Source: Moniliella sp. 'wahieum' (Eukaryota > Basidiomycota > Moniliellomycetes > Moniliellales > Moniliellaceae). From it: a stretch of 64,000 nucleotides of DNA. Positions within the stretch are counted from its first letter, which is position 1; the number at the start of each line of letters is the position of its first letter. Below, in pieces: positions 55,865 through 64,000 of the stretch. The notes under the pieces are model-generated. The model was not told the DNA's origin. It made no database searches and was given only the letters and a program-made list of their open reading frames with translations. The position numbers were made by a program, and so were the translations under genes. The stretch is taken from the NCBI GenBank assembly GCA_003971905.1, contig RSEE01000017.1, forward strand, positions 1-64,000. Reading direction: 5' to 3'.

Positions 55865-56486
55865 GGTGGACAGCAGAACAGACGCGCCAGTGGTGGGGAG
55901 GAAGGAAGCGGTGGCACGTGGCGGCGGGGGGGCTGGGCTGCGTGGGCTGCGGCCTGCCGGGGCGGAACTTGCGCCAGCGGAGCGCTGCGGGCGCCGCCAG
56001 CCGAGGCGCGCCCACTGCCCCCGTGCCCGGCGCCCGCGCCCGTGCTGCGTCCCCCGTGCCCCCGCGCCGCCCCCATGTGGGCGCGCGCCGCATGCCACAC
56101 ACTGCCCCCGCGCCGCCGCGCTCCCACGCCGCCGCACCAGCGCCCACGCTGCCCCCGTGCCGGCCCCACTGCCCGTCACCTCCCCACAGGCGCCGTGCCT
56201 GGGTGCCCGGCGGCGACCAGCGCACTGGGGCGCCGTGCCTCCGCCGCGCCTCTGCTTCCCTCCCGTGCGCTTTTTAAATTTTAGTCCGCGCCACCCTCAT
56301 GCATCGCGTCCCCTGGCCGGTGATCTTATAGGCCGTCTCCATCTCCTCACATGTCACACCTCTTCCTATTACACGGGAAAACAAGCACAGAAACCCAACC
56401 TATACCACACAAGTTGCGATCAACGTCGGAGCCCACTCGATGGCGTAGTAAGCACGGCCACCCACACGCGGTTCGGATGCCCATTT
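55865..56486. promoter_or_regulatory. RAC1 upstream region with CACTGCCCCCGTGCC-type motif
   Basis: This 0.6-kb GC-rich stretch upstream of RAC1 repeats CACTGCCCCCGTGCC (about 56013) and GCTGCCCCCGTGCC (about 56148). It also has GGCGCCGTGCC twice (56189-56199 and 56229-56239), the second preceded by CACTGG. In reverse complement these are GGCACGG-N(3-5)-CAGTG, the same motif family as the PDA1/IPK1 spacer. The factor is unknown. Confidence 0.45.
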
Positions 56487-56876
56487 TCATGTTGTTGCCT
56501 CTTCCCCTTGTATCGGGGAGCGCCGTGAGCGCGGTACCGGAGATCCGAGGTGATGCAGGAAGAAGTTGAAGTGGCCGAGGGTAGTCTGACGCACAGGGGA
56601 CCCTATCCCCGCTCGATTGCTGTAGGGACAGATAAGAGGAAAAGAAAGAGGGGGTATAATGGGAACAAGCGGCGTTCTTGGGTTCTTGGGGTGACTAATG
56701 GACAGGTGTCTTCCATGATATGCATACATAGGGATAAACGGCGCAGTGGTGTGGAATGACCGGGATCCGAGTGTTCTCCCTTCGCCTGCAACGAGAGAAG
56801 AGAATTGTGACCCAAAGGAGAAGGCTCCAGAGACTGCGACTGCGGTGAGTAGTAGGAACAAGGTAGGTTGTGCCAT
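56487..56876 (-). CDS. Candidate small secreted protein
   Basis: A 130-codon minus-strand frame that begins MAQPTLFLLLTAVAVSGAF, which reads as a signal peptide (short N-region, Leu-rich core, small residues before cleavage), followed by SFGSQFSS. The remainder is Pro/His/Ser-rich with no domain. TCTCGTTGCAG near 56790 could instead be a splice acceptor, making the structure different. No homologue is recalled. It lies between RAC1 and the next hypothetical gene. Confidence 0.3.
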   Translation of the reverse strand: MAQPTLFLLLTAVAVSGAFSFGSQFSSLVAGEGRTLGSRSFHTTAPFIPMYAYHGRHLSISHPKNPRTPLVPIIPPLSFPLICPYSNRAGIGSPVRQTTLGHFNFFLHHLGSPVPRSRRSPIQGEEATT

Positions 56877-57318
56877 AGATACATGGGAGAGAAGGTGTGC
56901 AAGAGGGAAAGGAGATGTGAGGGTATGACAGAGGAGGCGAGGTGACCGGCGGGGAGGGGCAGGGGGGTTTCCAGTTCGATAGGCCAAAATCGATCGAGGC
57001 TAAACAAGGAGAAAGATTGAGGGTTCTTCGTGTGTATTGTGGTTTTTGGGATTTGAGTCCTTGCGGCAGCGGAGCGAGGGGGTGCATCCTATAATACCGA
57101 GCGATCCACATCGGTTGTTCCGTTCCCCCTTCATATGGGAGACGAGCACAGTAGGTAACGACCGGCATGCCCAGGCGAATCTCAAGTCTGTACGGAGCAC
57201 ATCAGTTCCCAGCTAGATTGGCCCCACATGGGCCAGACGGGGAAGAAGAGGTACCAAAGTGGTATAGAATTGGCAACAATGCTCTCTCTTCTCTCGACAC
57301 GGCTGGTTTTCGCCGGCG

Positions 57319-58014
57319 TCAGTTGGTTGGCGCCAGGCCAAGACCATTGGCGTGCGCATCCACACACACCCTCTTAGTCCACTTGGCGCAACGACGGCAA
57401 TGAGACGGCTCTGCAGTCACGTTTACGTATCGTTGGCCCCACGGCGACTCCAACCAGGCGGGGCATAACCGTTCTGCTTTCTCATCCCAACAGATACCGC
57501 AAAAGGAGAGAGAAACGGGTGGTGGCTCCCCGAAGAGCGTATCTTCGCTGTGTGGTAGTTCACGTGACCTGGGGAGGGCGTGAAGCACCCCAGGGCCATA
57601 AGGGGTTGCGGCTCCTTCGAAGGGATCAACGCTAACCTGTCCAACGCCACTGACGCTTTGCGAACGGAGGATGGCGGAGGAGAGGCAAGGGCAATGGTCG
57701 TACTTGGACTTCTTTTTGCATTTTCAAGGTACTTCTCTGCCCCTCCGTTCGTCGGAGTAGGCATAATGTGGGATGATGCCCCCCCCTGCGCCGACATCCG
57801 ATGCCAATAATGAGACTCCGTTAGGCATGGCCCGCCGCCGTCGCTGTGGGATGGAAGGTTTGGTCGTGCAGCTTTTGAGTGGCTGTGAGGCTAGAGATGG
57901 TTGATCAGTGGTGGATAGCGGGCGGCGCTGTGGGAAAAGTGACAGCGATCGCATCGCTTCCGTGCGAATGCGTGAGGAACCCGACGGAAGATGAGTGGCG
58001 GTTGATGTCAACAT
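57319..58014 (-). CDS. Hypothetical protein with C-terminal Cys/His motif
   Basis: Not recognised. Successive minus-strand segments read as one protein if two frame changes are allowed. The N-terminal portion is MLTSTATHLPSGSSRIRTEA..., the middle contains KASVALDRLALIPSKEPQPLMALGCFTP, and the C-terminal portion FCGICWDEKAERLCPAWLESPWGQRY...HCRRCAKWTKRVCVDAH has a C-x2-C...C...C-x2-C...C spacing like a metal-binding module. The Cys arrangement does not match a family I can name. The low-GC setting makes the Cys-rich frame more credible than a chance frame. Limits are approximate. Confidence 0.33.
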
Positions 58015-58181
58015 CAGTCATATAAGTAGGAACGGACGGATTCCTTGCTTGCCCTCCGTGTGAGCCCTGAGTTCTCCCGGTACGCACTTTCCCCCATGAC
58101 AGCTCTCTCTGCTGTTCCCGCCTGTGGCATATGATGTAGGGATCGCATCGTGTGGCGGGCATGGGTTGGTGTGAGGCACCA

Positions 58182-60169
58182 TCATGCATCAGAATCAAAC
58201 TGGCGCTTGCGAAAGGGCCAAAGGGAAGCCAGCCGATGTGCCAATCCCCTCTTTAAAGCGGGAACTGAGTGAGGTGATGGGCCTGCTGCTGAGAGGGTGG
58301 AAGCGCCGCTTTGGCCCGGCCCCACCGCAGCAGGTTGGGCGTGGCTGCTGGACCAAGTCCAGCGTACCCATGGGCGCAACAGCTTGCGCGGTTTACGATC
58401 TCCCTCCATCGTCGCGCCAGTCAACGCAGCCCGGTAGGTGGGCGGAATGGTCTCGGCGACAACAAACCAAGGGTCGGTCCTGTGGCCATTATTATTGTCA
58501 TGTTCGGTAGCGCCAGCAGTTTGTACCAAAGCCCAGTTAGCTTGGCGATGCAAAATCTCGGCTCGGTCGCTCCATCCTCCACCCAGTAGATAGTCCGACC
58601 AGACCTGGGCGAAAAGAGGGTCGAAGGCACGCATCGGCTCCGGATCATAACTTTGCTCCTCACCATCCTCTTCGGGCAAGGGGGGCAATTTGCCTTTGGC
58701 CAGCTCGTACGCTGCCTCCCAGGTCGATTTTTCCTCGGGCCTGTGACTGGGTAACACCAAGTCTGCCTCGTCGATGGAAGCGCCAATTGCAAAGTTGCCT
58801 GGCCCGATCGATTAAATCCGTCTTGAGTAAAGTCAGTCCAGAGCATCGTTGCCGGTCGTCGGGCCGGGGGATCTTTGTATTGAAGAAGAGGAGGGAGCGT
58901 GAGGGCGGATGCTGGCTCGTTCGTAGCCAAAAAGCCATGTGAGGCAAATTGGTCCCAGGATTCTTGGGCAAACGTGGTGGCCTTGGGGTCCGTACGTGGG
59001 CCACCAGGGTACCCAGGCAGCAGTTTGTGGAACGTCTCAGACCACTGAGGCTCGAAGGAAGAGTTTGTCTGCCATCGACTCCACGGCGGTTGGCATGCGG
59101 TTCGGACCAAGTCGGGGCTGAACACACGCACCGCCCGGGTTAGCATGGTGATGGGTTCTAAAGCAATGTGATCTGGCAGGTGGTTGGGGTCGGAAGAGAA
59201 GCAATGAGGATACTTGAGCACGTATTCTTTCAGGCGTGGTGGCAGACCTGTGACAGTATGAGAAAGCTGGCGGACGTAGGAGAGCAAGAGGTGTTCGGCA
59301 GCGTTGCTGGTGCGAATGAAGGCGGCGTAGGTTGTATCAAAGGGGGCATCGGTGGGTAGGCCAAAGAGCAATGTGCCAAACAAGCGGCCGATTCGAGAGG
59401 GCGTCATCCCGTTCTTCATCGAATGGGCCATGACAGAGGAAAGGAGAGAAAAGAGGGTTTGAAGCAGCGCCGCCTCGTTCCGTCTCAGGCTCTGCAGAAA
59501 GAGGTCAAAGGCAGTGATGGGGTAGCCGGCGCCTGGGAAGGGCGCGGTGCCAAACGTCAACGTGAGTCAGTTGCATGGTATGAGCACAACAATCGAGGGA
59601 AGAAAAGGGCAACTCACGCCGCTCGTCAGCACGCCACTGGAGGTACATGTCCATCAGCAGAAATCCTGGTTGGCGAATGGGGGCCACAGCCGTGGGGGGG
59701 TGTTTTTTCCTGGAACGACGATGCAGGATCGGCAGAAGGAAGGGCAGTGTGGTGGGATCCGGCTCAGCGCCCACTTGACCAAAGCGCTTAGGTCGTGAGG
59801 GGTCGCGATGTGTGTTTCGCTGACGAAACGGGGCGGAAGGATACGTGGCGGAGGCAATGTGGCAGCACCAACAGACCCCTCTGTGAGCGGAAGATGAGTG
59901 GGAGGCAACTGGAGGTACGCAGCCAGCAGCGCATCGCACCCGTCGACCGTCTGGTCTACAGCGAGAGCAGAGAATAGGAGGGGCGAGTCGAGCCCCCGCT
60001 GACGCAACTGAGCTGCACAGGCCTGGATGAGCGTGGCGGCGCGCAGGGTGTCGAGGTAACTTGCTGGCCGCGGACAAAGTAGCCGTCGGGGGCGACGGAG
60101 CTGAGCGGTACGTGCGAGGCTGGCGAGGAGGTCGGGCAGGGGGGCGGTTCGGTCGCGGCTGGGTGGCAT
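58182..60169 (-). CDS. MSB1: Msb1/Mug8-family cell polarity protein
   Basis: A fungal RhoGAP-fold-like polarity factor; Msb1 works genetically with Cdc42, Bem1 and formins at growth sites. The start MPPSRDRTAPLPDLLASLARTAQLRSVAPDGYFVRG (60169) is followed by RAATLIQACAAQLRQRGLDSPLLFS, HIATPHDLSALVKWALSRI and FANQDFCLLMDMYLQWRADERR. An 83-bp intron lies at 59535-59617. After it come AGYPITAFDLFLQSLRRNEAALLQTLFSLLSSVMAHSMKNGMTPSRIGRLFGTLLFGLP (the family signature), TYAAFIRTSNAAEHLLLSYVRQ and LPPRLKEYVLKYPHCF, then a charged tail ending RKRQFDSDA. Frame changes occur near 60110, 60055, 59735, 58850 and 58440. The neighbouring RAC1 gene is on the same strand about 2.3 kb downstream. Confidence 0.88.
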
Positions 60170-60734
60170 GCCGAGGGCAAGGTGGTGATGGGGCGGGGGG
60201 GGGAGGGGGGAGCAGGGGACAAGATGGCTGTTGCGTCTCATCTCATTTTCTCAGTCCCCTGTGGCGTCGGTGGCACCAAATACAATATTCCCCCGTGCAT
60301 TCCGTCGTCGTCGAGCCGGCTAACCCATCGGAAAGCCACTAATATACTACCGAACACTCTATACTCGGGGGCTAGTCTCTGCCTCCATCCATCGGCCCAC
60401 TGCTGCCGAAGATGTGCAGTGCGCAGCGTCGGCCCGCAGCCGCCCAGCCTTTCGCCACTGCTAGTCCGTGCCCACAGCCCCTGGCACTATCCTGCGCCGA
60501 GAACCCCCCTGCATATTAACACCCTCCCCGCCGGGAATCACAGCCCACAGCCTCCCCGGCCCCATTTTCAAACCCTGTGCCCCTTTAACGATCTCCGCGC
60601 CTCAGTTTCACTTCCCTCTGTCGTCGGTAGAAGAGCTACTACACGGGGATGCGCAGTGTCGTTCATCCTGCTCCTCACTCTTCTTCGCTCCGAGTCGATA
60701 ACGCTCATGACATTGACGACTAAGTACTAAACAG

Positions 60735-61149
60735 GACTCGGCGTATAAGGAACACATCAGTGACCCCTTCATCAGCTTCATCGGACCGAAACATGTGGGA
60801 ACTCTTGTATTACAGGAGGTACTAGATGGGCTTCGCAATTATATGGATTGGCAGAGCAATTGCAGATTTATTGACTTGAAGACGGACGAAGAAGAATCGC
60901 TGCCCCTGCCAGGCCAGGTCGGTACACTCATCCGATGTGTGCTGCACTGATGATAAAACCCCCCAAACGGGATTGTTGCGGGGAGAAGAACATTATCCGA
61001 ATCCCCCCAGTTCTACTAGTACTGCAGCAACTGAACTGGGACAAAAGAGGCCTGCATCAGGTAATTGCAAGACGGGCGGAACCCAAGGATGTGGGTGGAG
61101 AACCTCTGGAAATGTAGAGCAATGCACTCGCGGTGCCAGTGGTGGTTAA
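60735..61149 (+). CDS. Unrecognised coding exon(s)
   Basis: A 71-codon open stretch (60735-60950) reads DSAYKEHISDPFISFIGPKHVG, LVLQEVLDGLRNYMDWQ, RFIDLKTDEEESLPLPGQVGTLIRCVLH. It looks like a genuine globular protein in low-GC DNA, but it has no initiating Met near its start, and it is preceded by TACTAAACAG, which could be a branch site and acceptor. Allowing one frame change, it continues into DDKTPQTGLLRGEEHYPNPPSS...CTRGASGG, ending at 61149. No family is recognised. It may be the tail of a spliced gene or a degraded gene whose 5' exons I could not find. Confidence 0.4.
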
Positions 61150-62297
61150 GGTCTAAGCCTTATGCCATAGGGGTTCGGACAAGCCGGAGTATACACTTGA
61201 GGCTTCCGAGGTCACATAAGGGGCAAAGGGTAATAAGGTGTGTTGACCTATCGGGTGGCTCGTGCGTTGGCCAATGCCCCTTCAGTTCCTCCTCAGGCCT
61301 GGGAGTTCGTTGTTTTTTCTCTCTCTTGTTTTCCTTGCTCCGCAGCTTAGCCCGGCGGCGACTCGCTGCTTGCTGTTTTCCTCTGCAGGCGTTGCTGGTT
61401 GGCTTAGACCACCACCACCGCCAGTGCGATTGCATCACCCTCGAGAGCCATCTGGACTCCAGGTCGCACCAAGGTGCCTTGGTCTACGGGACCTCGGGTA
61501 CCAACAGTTAATTCCAATTGTAATACCATGAGATGTGTCGTGCGGCGTGCAGGATCATGCATGTGTGTGGTTGGTTTCCTCCCCCTTGCCCAGCGCTCTG
61601 ATTTGTGGTGGCGTAGTATAGCTGACCAGTGACCAGTGACTGCCACTAGGCTGCACTACGACGCGTGTCGGTGTCGCTGCTACGGAACGAGGCTGAGGGG
61701 CCGGAGGAGACCGGAAGTCCAATCCGACCCACCGAGACAAGGAACAGTAAGCGTCCCATTGGTCCTGACGCCCCGCCGCGAGACGAGCTAGCCATTTTTG
61801 CCGTGGTACAGGCGGCGGCGAGGGGAGCCGAGGTAGAGGTAGAGGCACAGGGAGAAAATCGAGGACCACAGTGGAGACGCATAGGGCAGGGGAATAGAGC
61901 AGGGTAAGAAAACGAACGCTTGAACCTCCCTGAAGGTCAGGCGGGATCGAACCATGGTAACGGATACCCCTGCCGTTCCAGACCGCAGCGAGGAAGGAGG
62001 GAGGAAATGCTGTCCTCATCCCGCTGCAGAGCGAGGTGGCCATGGATCTAGGGATGCTGGTGTTGGTGTGGCGGTGAGAAAGACGAACATGGCGGATGCA
62101 GAACAGGGTATCGAACTGGTATCTGATGTGCATGTGGGAAGAGCGGGGAGGGTGCAGGCTGGACGGGAAGGGAGGTGTCCAAAGGGGGCAGAGCCTCAGC
62201 CCAACAAGCATCAGACAAAGAGACAAGCACAAGCACAAGCACAAGCCCAAGCACAAGCACAAGCATGCCTTCCCACCTTTGCCCCCCCTCCCGCCGC
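61150..62297. other. Spacer with hexamer repeat, no firm gene
   Basis: About 1.1 kb. A 265-codon minus-strand open frame (61555-62352) crosses a CAAGCA hexamer repeat (62224-62265) and has a Leu/Cys repeat and shuffled composition, so I do not call it. Nothing else stands out. Confidence 0.35.
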
Positions 62298-63334
62298 TCA
62301 GGGCTGGGAGTACTGACGGATCATCGCTGGCCCAATCCAATACAGCACCCAAACCAGACGAATCCCAACATACAAACCAGAAGACAAGGTCAGCGCAACG
62401 TGTTCTCTTTGGTCTCGCCCGTCTCGTTGTAGGTATTTACGCCTACGCCTTTCCTCTGCCAGCCCGTGCGTTTGGCTTTGCCCTCCTTCCCCTGTCCCTC
62501 GGGCCGAGGGTGTACTCACTTGTAATCCGATCCTCCAACTCGTCCACGCGACTTATGATCTTGTCCACTGCAGCAAAACCAGAGCCAGCGCGGGGTCAGC
62601 ACCACAGCGCCCACACGCGCCACAGACACAGACACGCAGAGGAAGAGCATACAATGACGATCGCTCGTGGTCTCCGTATCGTGCACCAGACACTCTAACT
62701 TATCCAGCACCGCGTCGAACCAATCCGGGATCTCGTGGGGCGCCGTCACGTCCGGCGGCGCGGTACACGCCAATGCCCAGCCCGGGCGGGGGGTAGCTGG
62801 TCATTGTCGGAGGCGCAAAGGGGGCCGGCGTGCGTGTCCCAGGACAAGAGGCGTGAGCGCGGGCGGGTGTCCGACTGCGTAGCCGGCAGCGGGTCGAGCA
62901 CGGCGGCAGCCGGCGCCGGGCCCGGCACAGTGGCAGTGGCAGTGGCAGCGGCATTGGTAGTGGTAGTGGTAGTGGCAGCGGTAGGGGTGGGTTGGGACGA
63001 AGGGGGCAAGACAGACGGTGCGTCGGGCGCGGCAGGCCAGGGGTCGCACGGCGCCCCCGCGTTCGGCAGTGCCACGGTCGGGGTTGGGGTCGGGGTCGGG
63101 GCGTGGGGAGCCACACGCACTGGACGCGGGCGGCGGGGAGGAGTGGCGTTCGGGTGGGGCGAGCTTGAGGCCGAGCTGGGAGTGGGAGGCGGCAGGCAGC
63201 GGCGCCTGGGCGGGCGCAACGGCCACGGCGAGCGGGGGCAGGTCGCGGCGGGTGCGGAGCGGGGACAGCGGTGGGCGCGGGCGGGAGCGCGGGCGCTGGG
63301 GCGAGCGGAGCGGGCGGGGGCTCGCCATGGGCAT
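62298..63334 (-). CDS. Hypothetical protein with coiled-coil segment
   Basis: Not recognised. The N-terminal part (from MPMASPRPLRSPQRPR, near 63334) is Pro/Arg/Ala-rich and disordered, with an Ala/Thr repeat (TTTTTTNAAATATATVPG) encoded by GTGGCA/GTGGTA hexamers at 62928-62985. A more protein-like part follows: LDPLPATQSDTRPRSRLLSWDTHAGPL, then PPDVTAPHEIPDWFDAVLDKLECLVHDTETTSDR. After an intron (GTATGC donor near 62653, CTGCAG acceptor near 62570) comes DKIISRVDELEDRITS, a heptad-like helix. A final exon with IRLVWVLYWIGPAMIRQYSQP could be a membrane helix. Boundaries are tentative. Confidence 0.4.
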
Positions 63335-63693
63335 GTGCGCCGGCGGGCAGGCGGAGGCGGAGGCGGAGGCGGAGGCAGAGACGGAGGCAGAGACGGAGGC
63401 AGGACAGAGGGGGCCAGAGAGCGGCCTGCGTGCTGAGAGTGAGAGCTGAGAGTGGCAGTAGGAACCCAGCAGCGCATGAAGCATTGCTGAGCAGCCACGC
63501 AGCCACACAGGCACACAGCCACCCGCCAGCCAGCAGGCGTCTGGGCCATGCGTCCTACATTATAGGCGTCCTCCATGCAGCGCACATATATCTCCCCTGC
63601 GGCCTAGTGCCCACCCCCACACCCCCACCTGAAATTTCAGCTACTGCGCCACACGCCTGGGGCCACCGTGGGATGATCGCATGGCGCTGCTAT

Positions 63694-64000
63694 GGCATGT
63701 CAATCTCAGTCTCACACTCTCCTCCGCCTCCTCCGCCTCGTCCAACACACGCCGACGCCTGCGACGCAGCAGCAGGCCCGCCCTCACACCTGCTTCGACG
63801 TCGAGAAGAACCAGTTCGACCGGCTCTTGATCGAGTTGCCTGCGTCCGGCCGCGCGCGCAGCGAGCCCGCCTCGCCATACGCCGAGGGCGAGCCCATGTC
63901 GAGCCTGTGCGGTGGTGCGCCTGCGCTGCGCTTGCGCCGGGTTGATTGACGCTACGCGCGGCACCGCCACCGCGCACTGCTTGGACTGGCAGCGGAGCGC
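63694..64000 (+). CDS. Possible partial gene at the right edge
   Basis: A plus-strand frame containing TCFDVEKNQFDRLLIELPASGRARSEPASPYAEGEP has a protein-like composition, and the gene would continue beyond the window or through an intron. The open frame itself ends at 63949. The opposite strand is also open here, so the strand call is weak. No domain recognised. Confidence 0.22.

Noticed and set aside
61945-61965. Possible tRNA T-arm on minus (GGTTCGATCCC)
   Set aside because: The stem bases do not pair and no cloverleaf can be drawn around it.
61555-62352. 265-codon minus-strand open frame
   Set aside because: It reads a CAAGCA hexamer repeat as Leu/Cys-rich peptide and otherwise has shuffled composition; no family or splice support.

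Overview
The window is the left end of a fungal chromosome. It opens with the C-rich telomere strand (CCCTAA repeats), and its genes are eukaryotic: short spliceosomal introns of about 50-140 bp, GTACGT/GTGCGT-type donors and CTAAC/CTGAC branch sites. The gene set includes fungus-specific families such as Spa2, Msb1/Mug8 and a fungal LCCL membrane protein, plus a Rac1 GTPase. The DNA is GC-rich with few introns per gene. This fits a basidiomycete, possibly Ustilaginomycotina-like, but that placement is an inference; no rRNA or other marker settles it.

Layout. 1-26 telomere. 1058-3316 an FHA-RING ubiquitin ligase about 1 kb from the chromosome end. 5450-7960 a repeat island: two tight GC hairpins, then two decayed copies of a non-LTR reverse transcriptase meeting tail to tail around a central hairpin. 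9321-10731 a tandem pair of FKBP12 genes, one with a mitochondrial-looking presequence. 12073-12987 inorganic pyrophosphatase. 14894-17484 an FG nucleoporin. 18214-18985 a multi-pass membrane protein. 19327-21610 Rrp9. 23111-24236 a CaM kinase. 24858-27367 an LCCL-domain membrane protein. 27944-29240 pyruvate dehydrogenase E1 alpha, divergent from inositol-pentakisphosphate 2-kinase (30676-32314). 33125-36887 Spa2. 38331-39297 a DnaJ protein. 41038-43810 an unrecognised low-complexity protein. 44443-47011 beta'-COP (Sec27). 48898-50420 a mucin-like single-pass protein. 51150-53057 haspin kinase. 55186-55864 Rac1. 58182-60169 Msb1/Mug8. The right end (60.7-64 kb) holds weakly supported genes.

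Almost all genes are core housekeeping genes: secretion, ribosome biogenesis, nuclear transport, pyruvate oxidation, phosphate and inositol-phosphate metabolism. There is a visible theme of cell polarity (Spa2, Rac1, Msb1, with haspin nearby). No operon, CRISPR, tRNA or rRNA was found.

An important caveat: nearly every conserved gene is broken by single-base frameshifts, usually in homopolymer runs. Because several are essential families and the downstream frame stays conserved, this looks like consensus indel error rather than pseudogenisation. CDS coordinates below are therefore gene spans, with introns and frameshifts noted, not clean reading frames.
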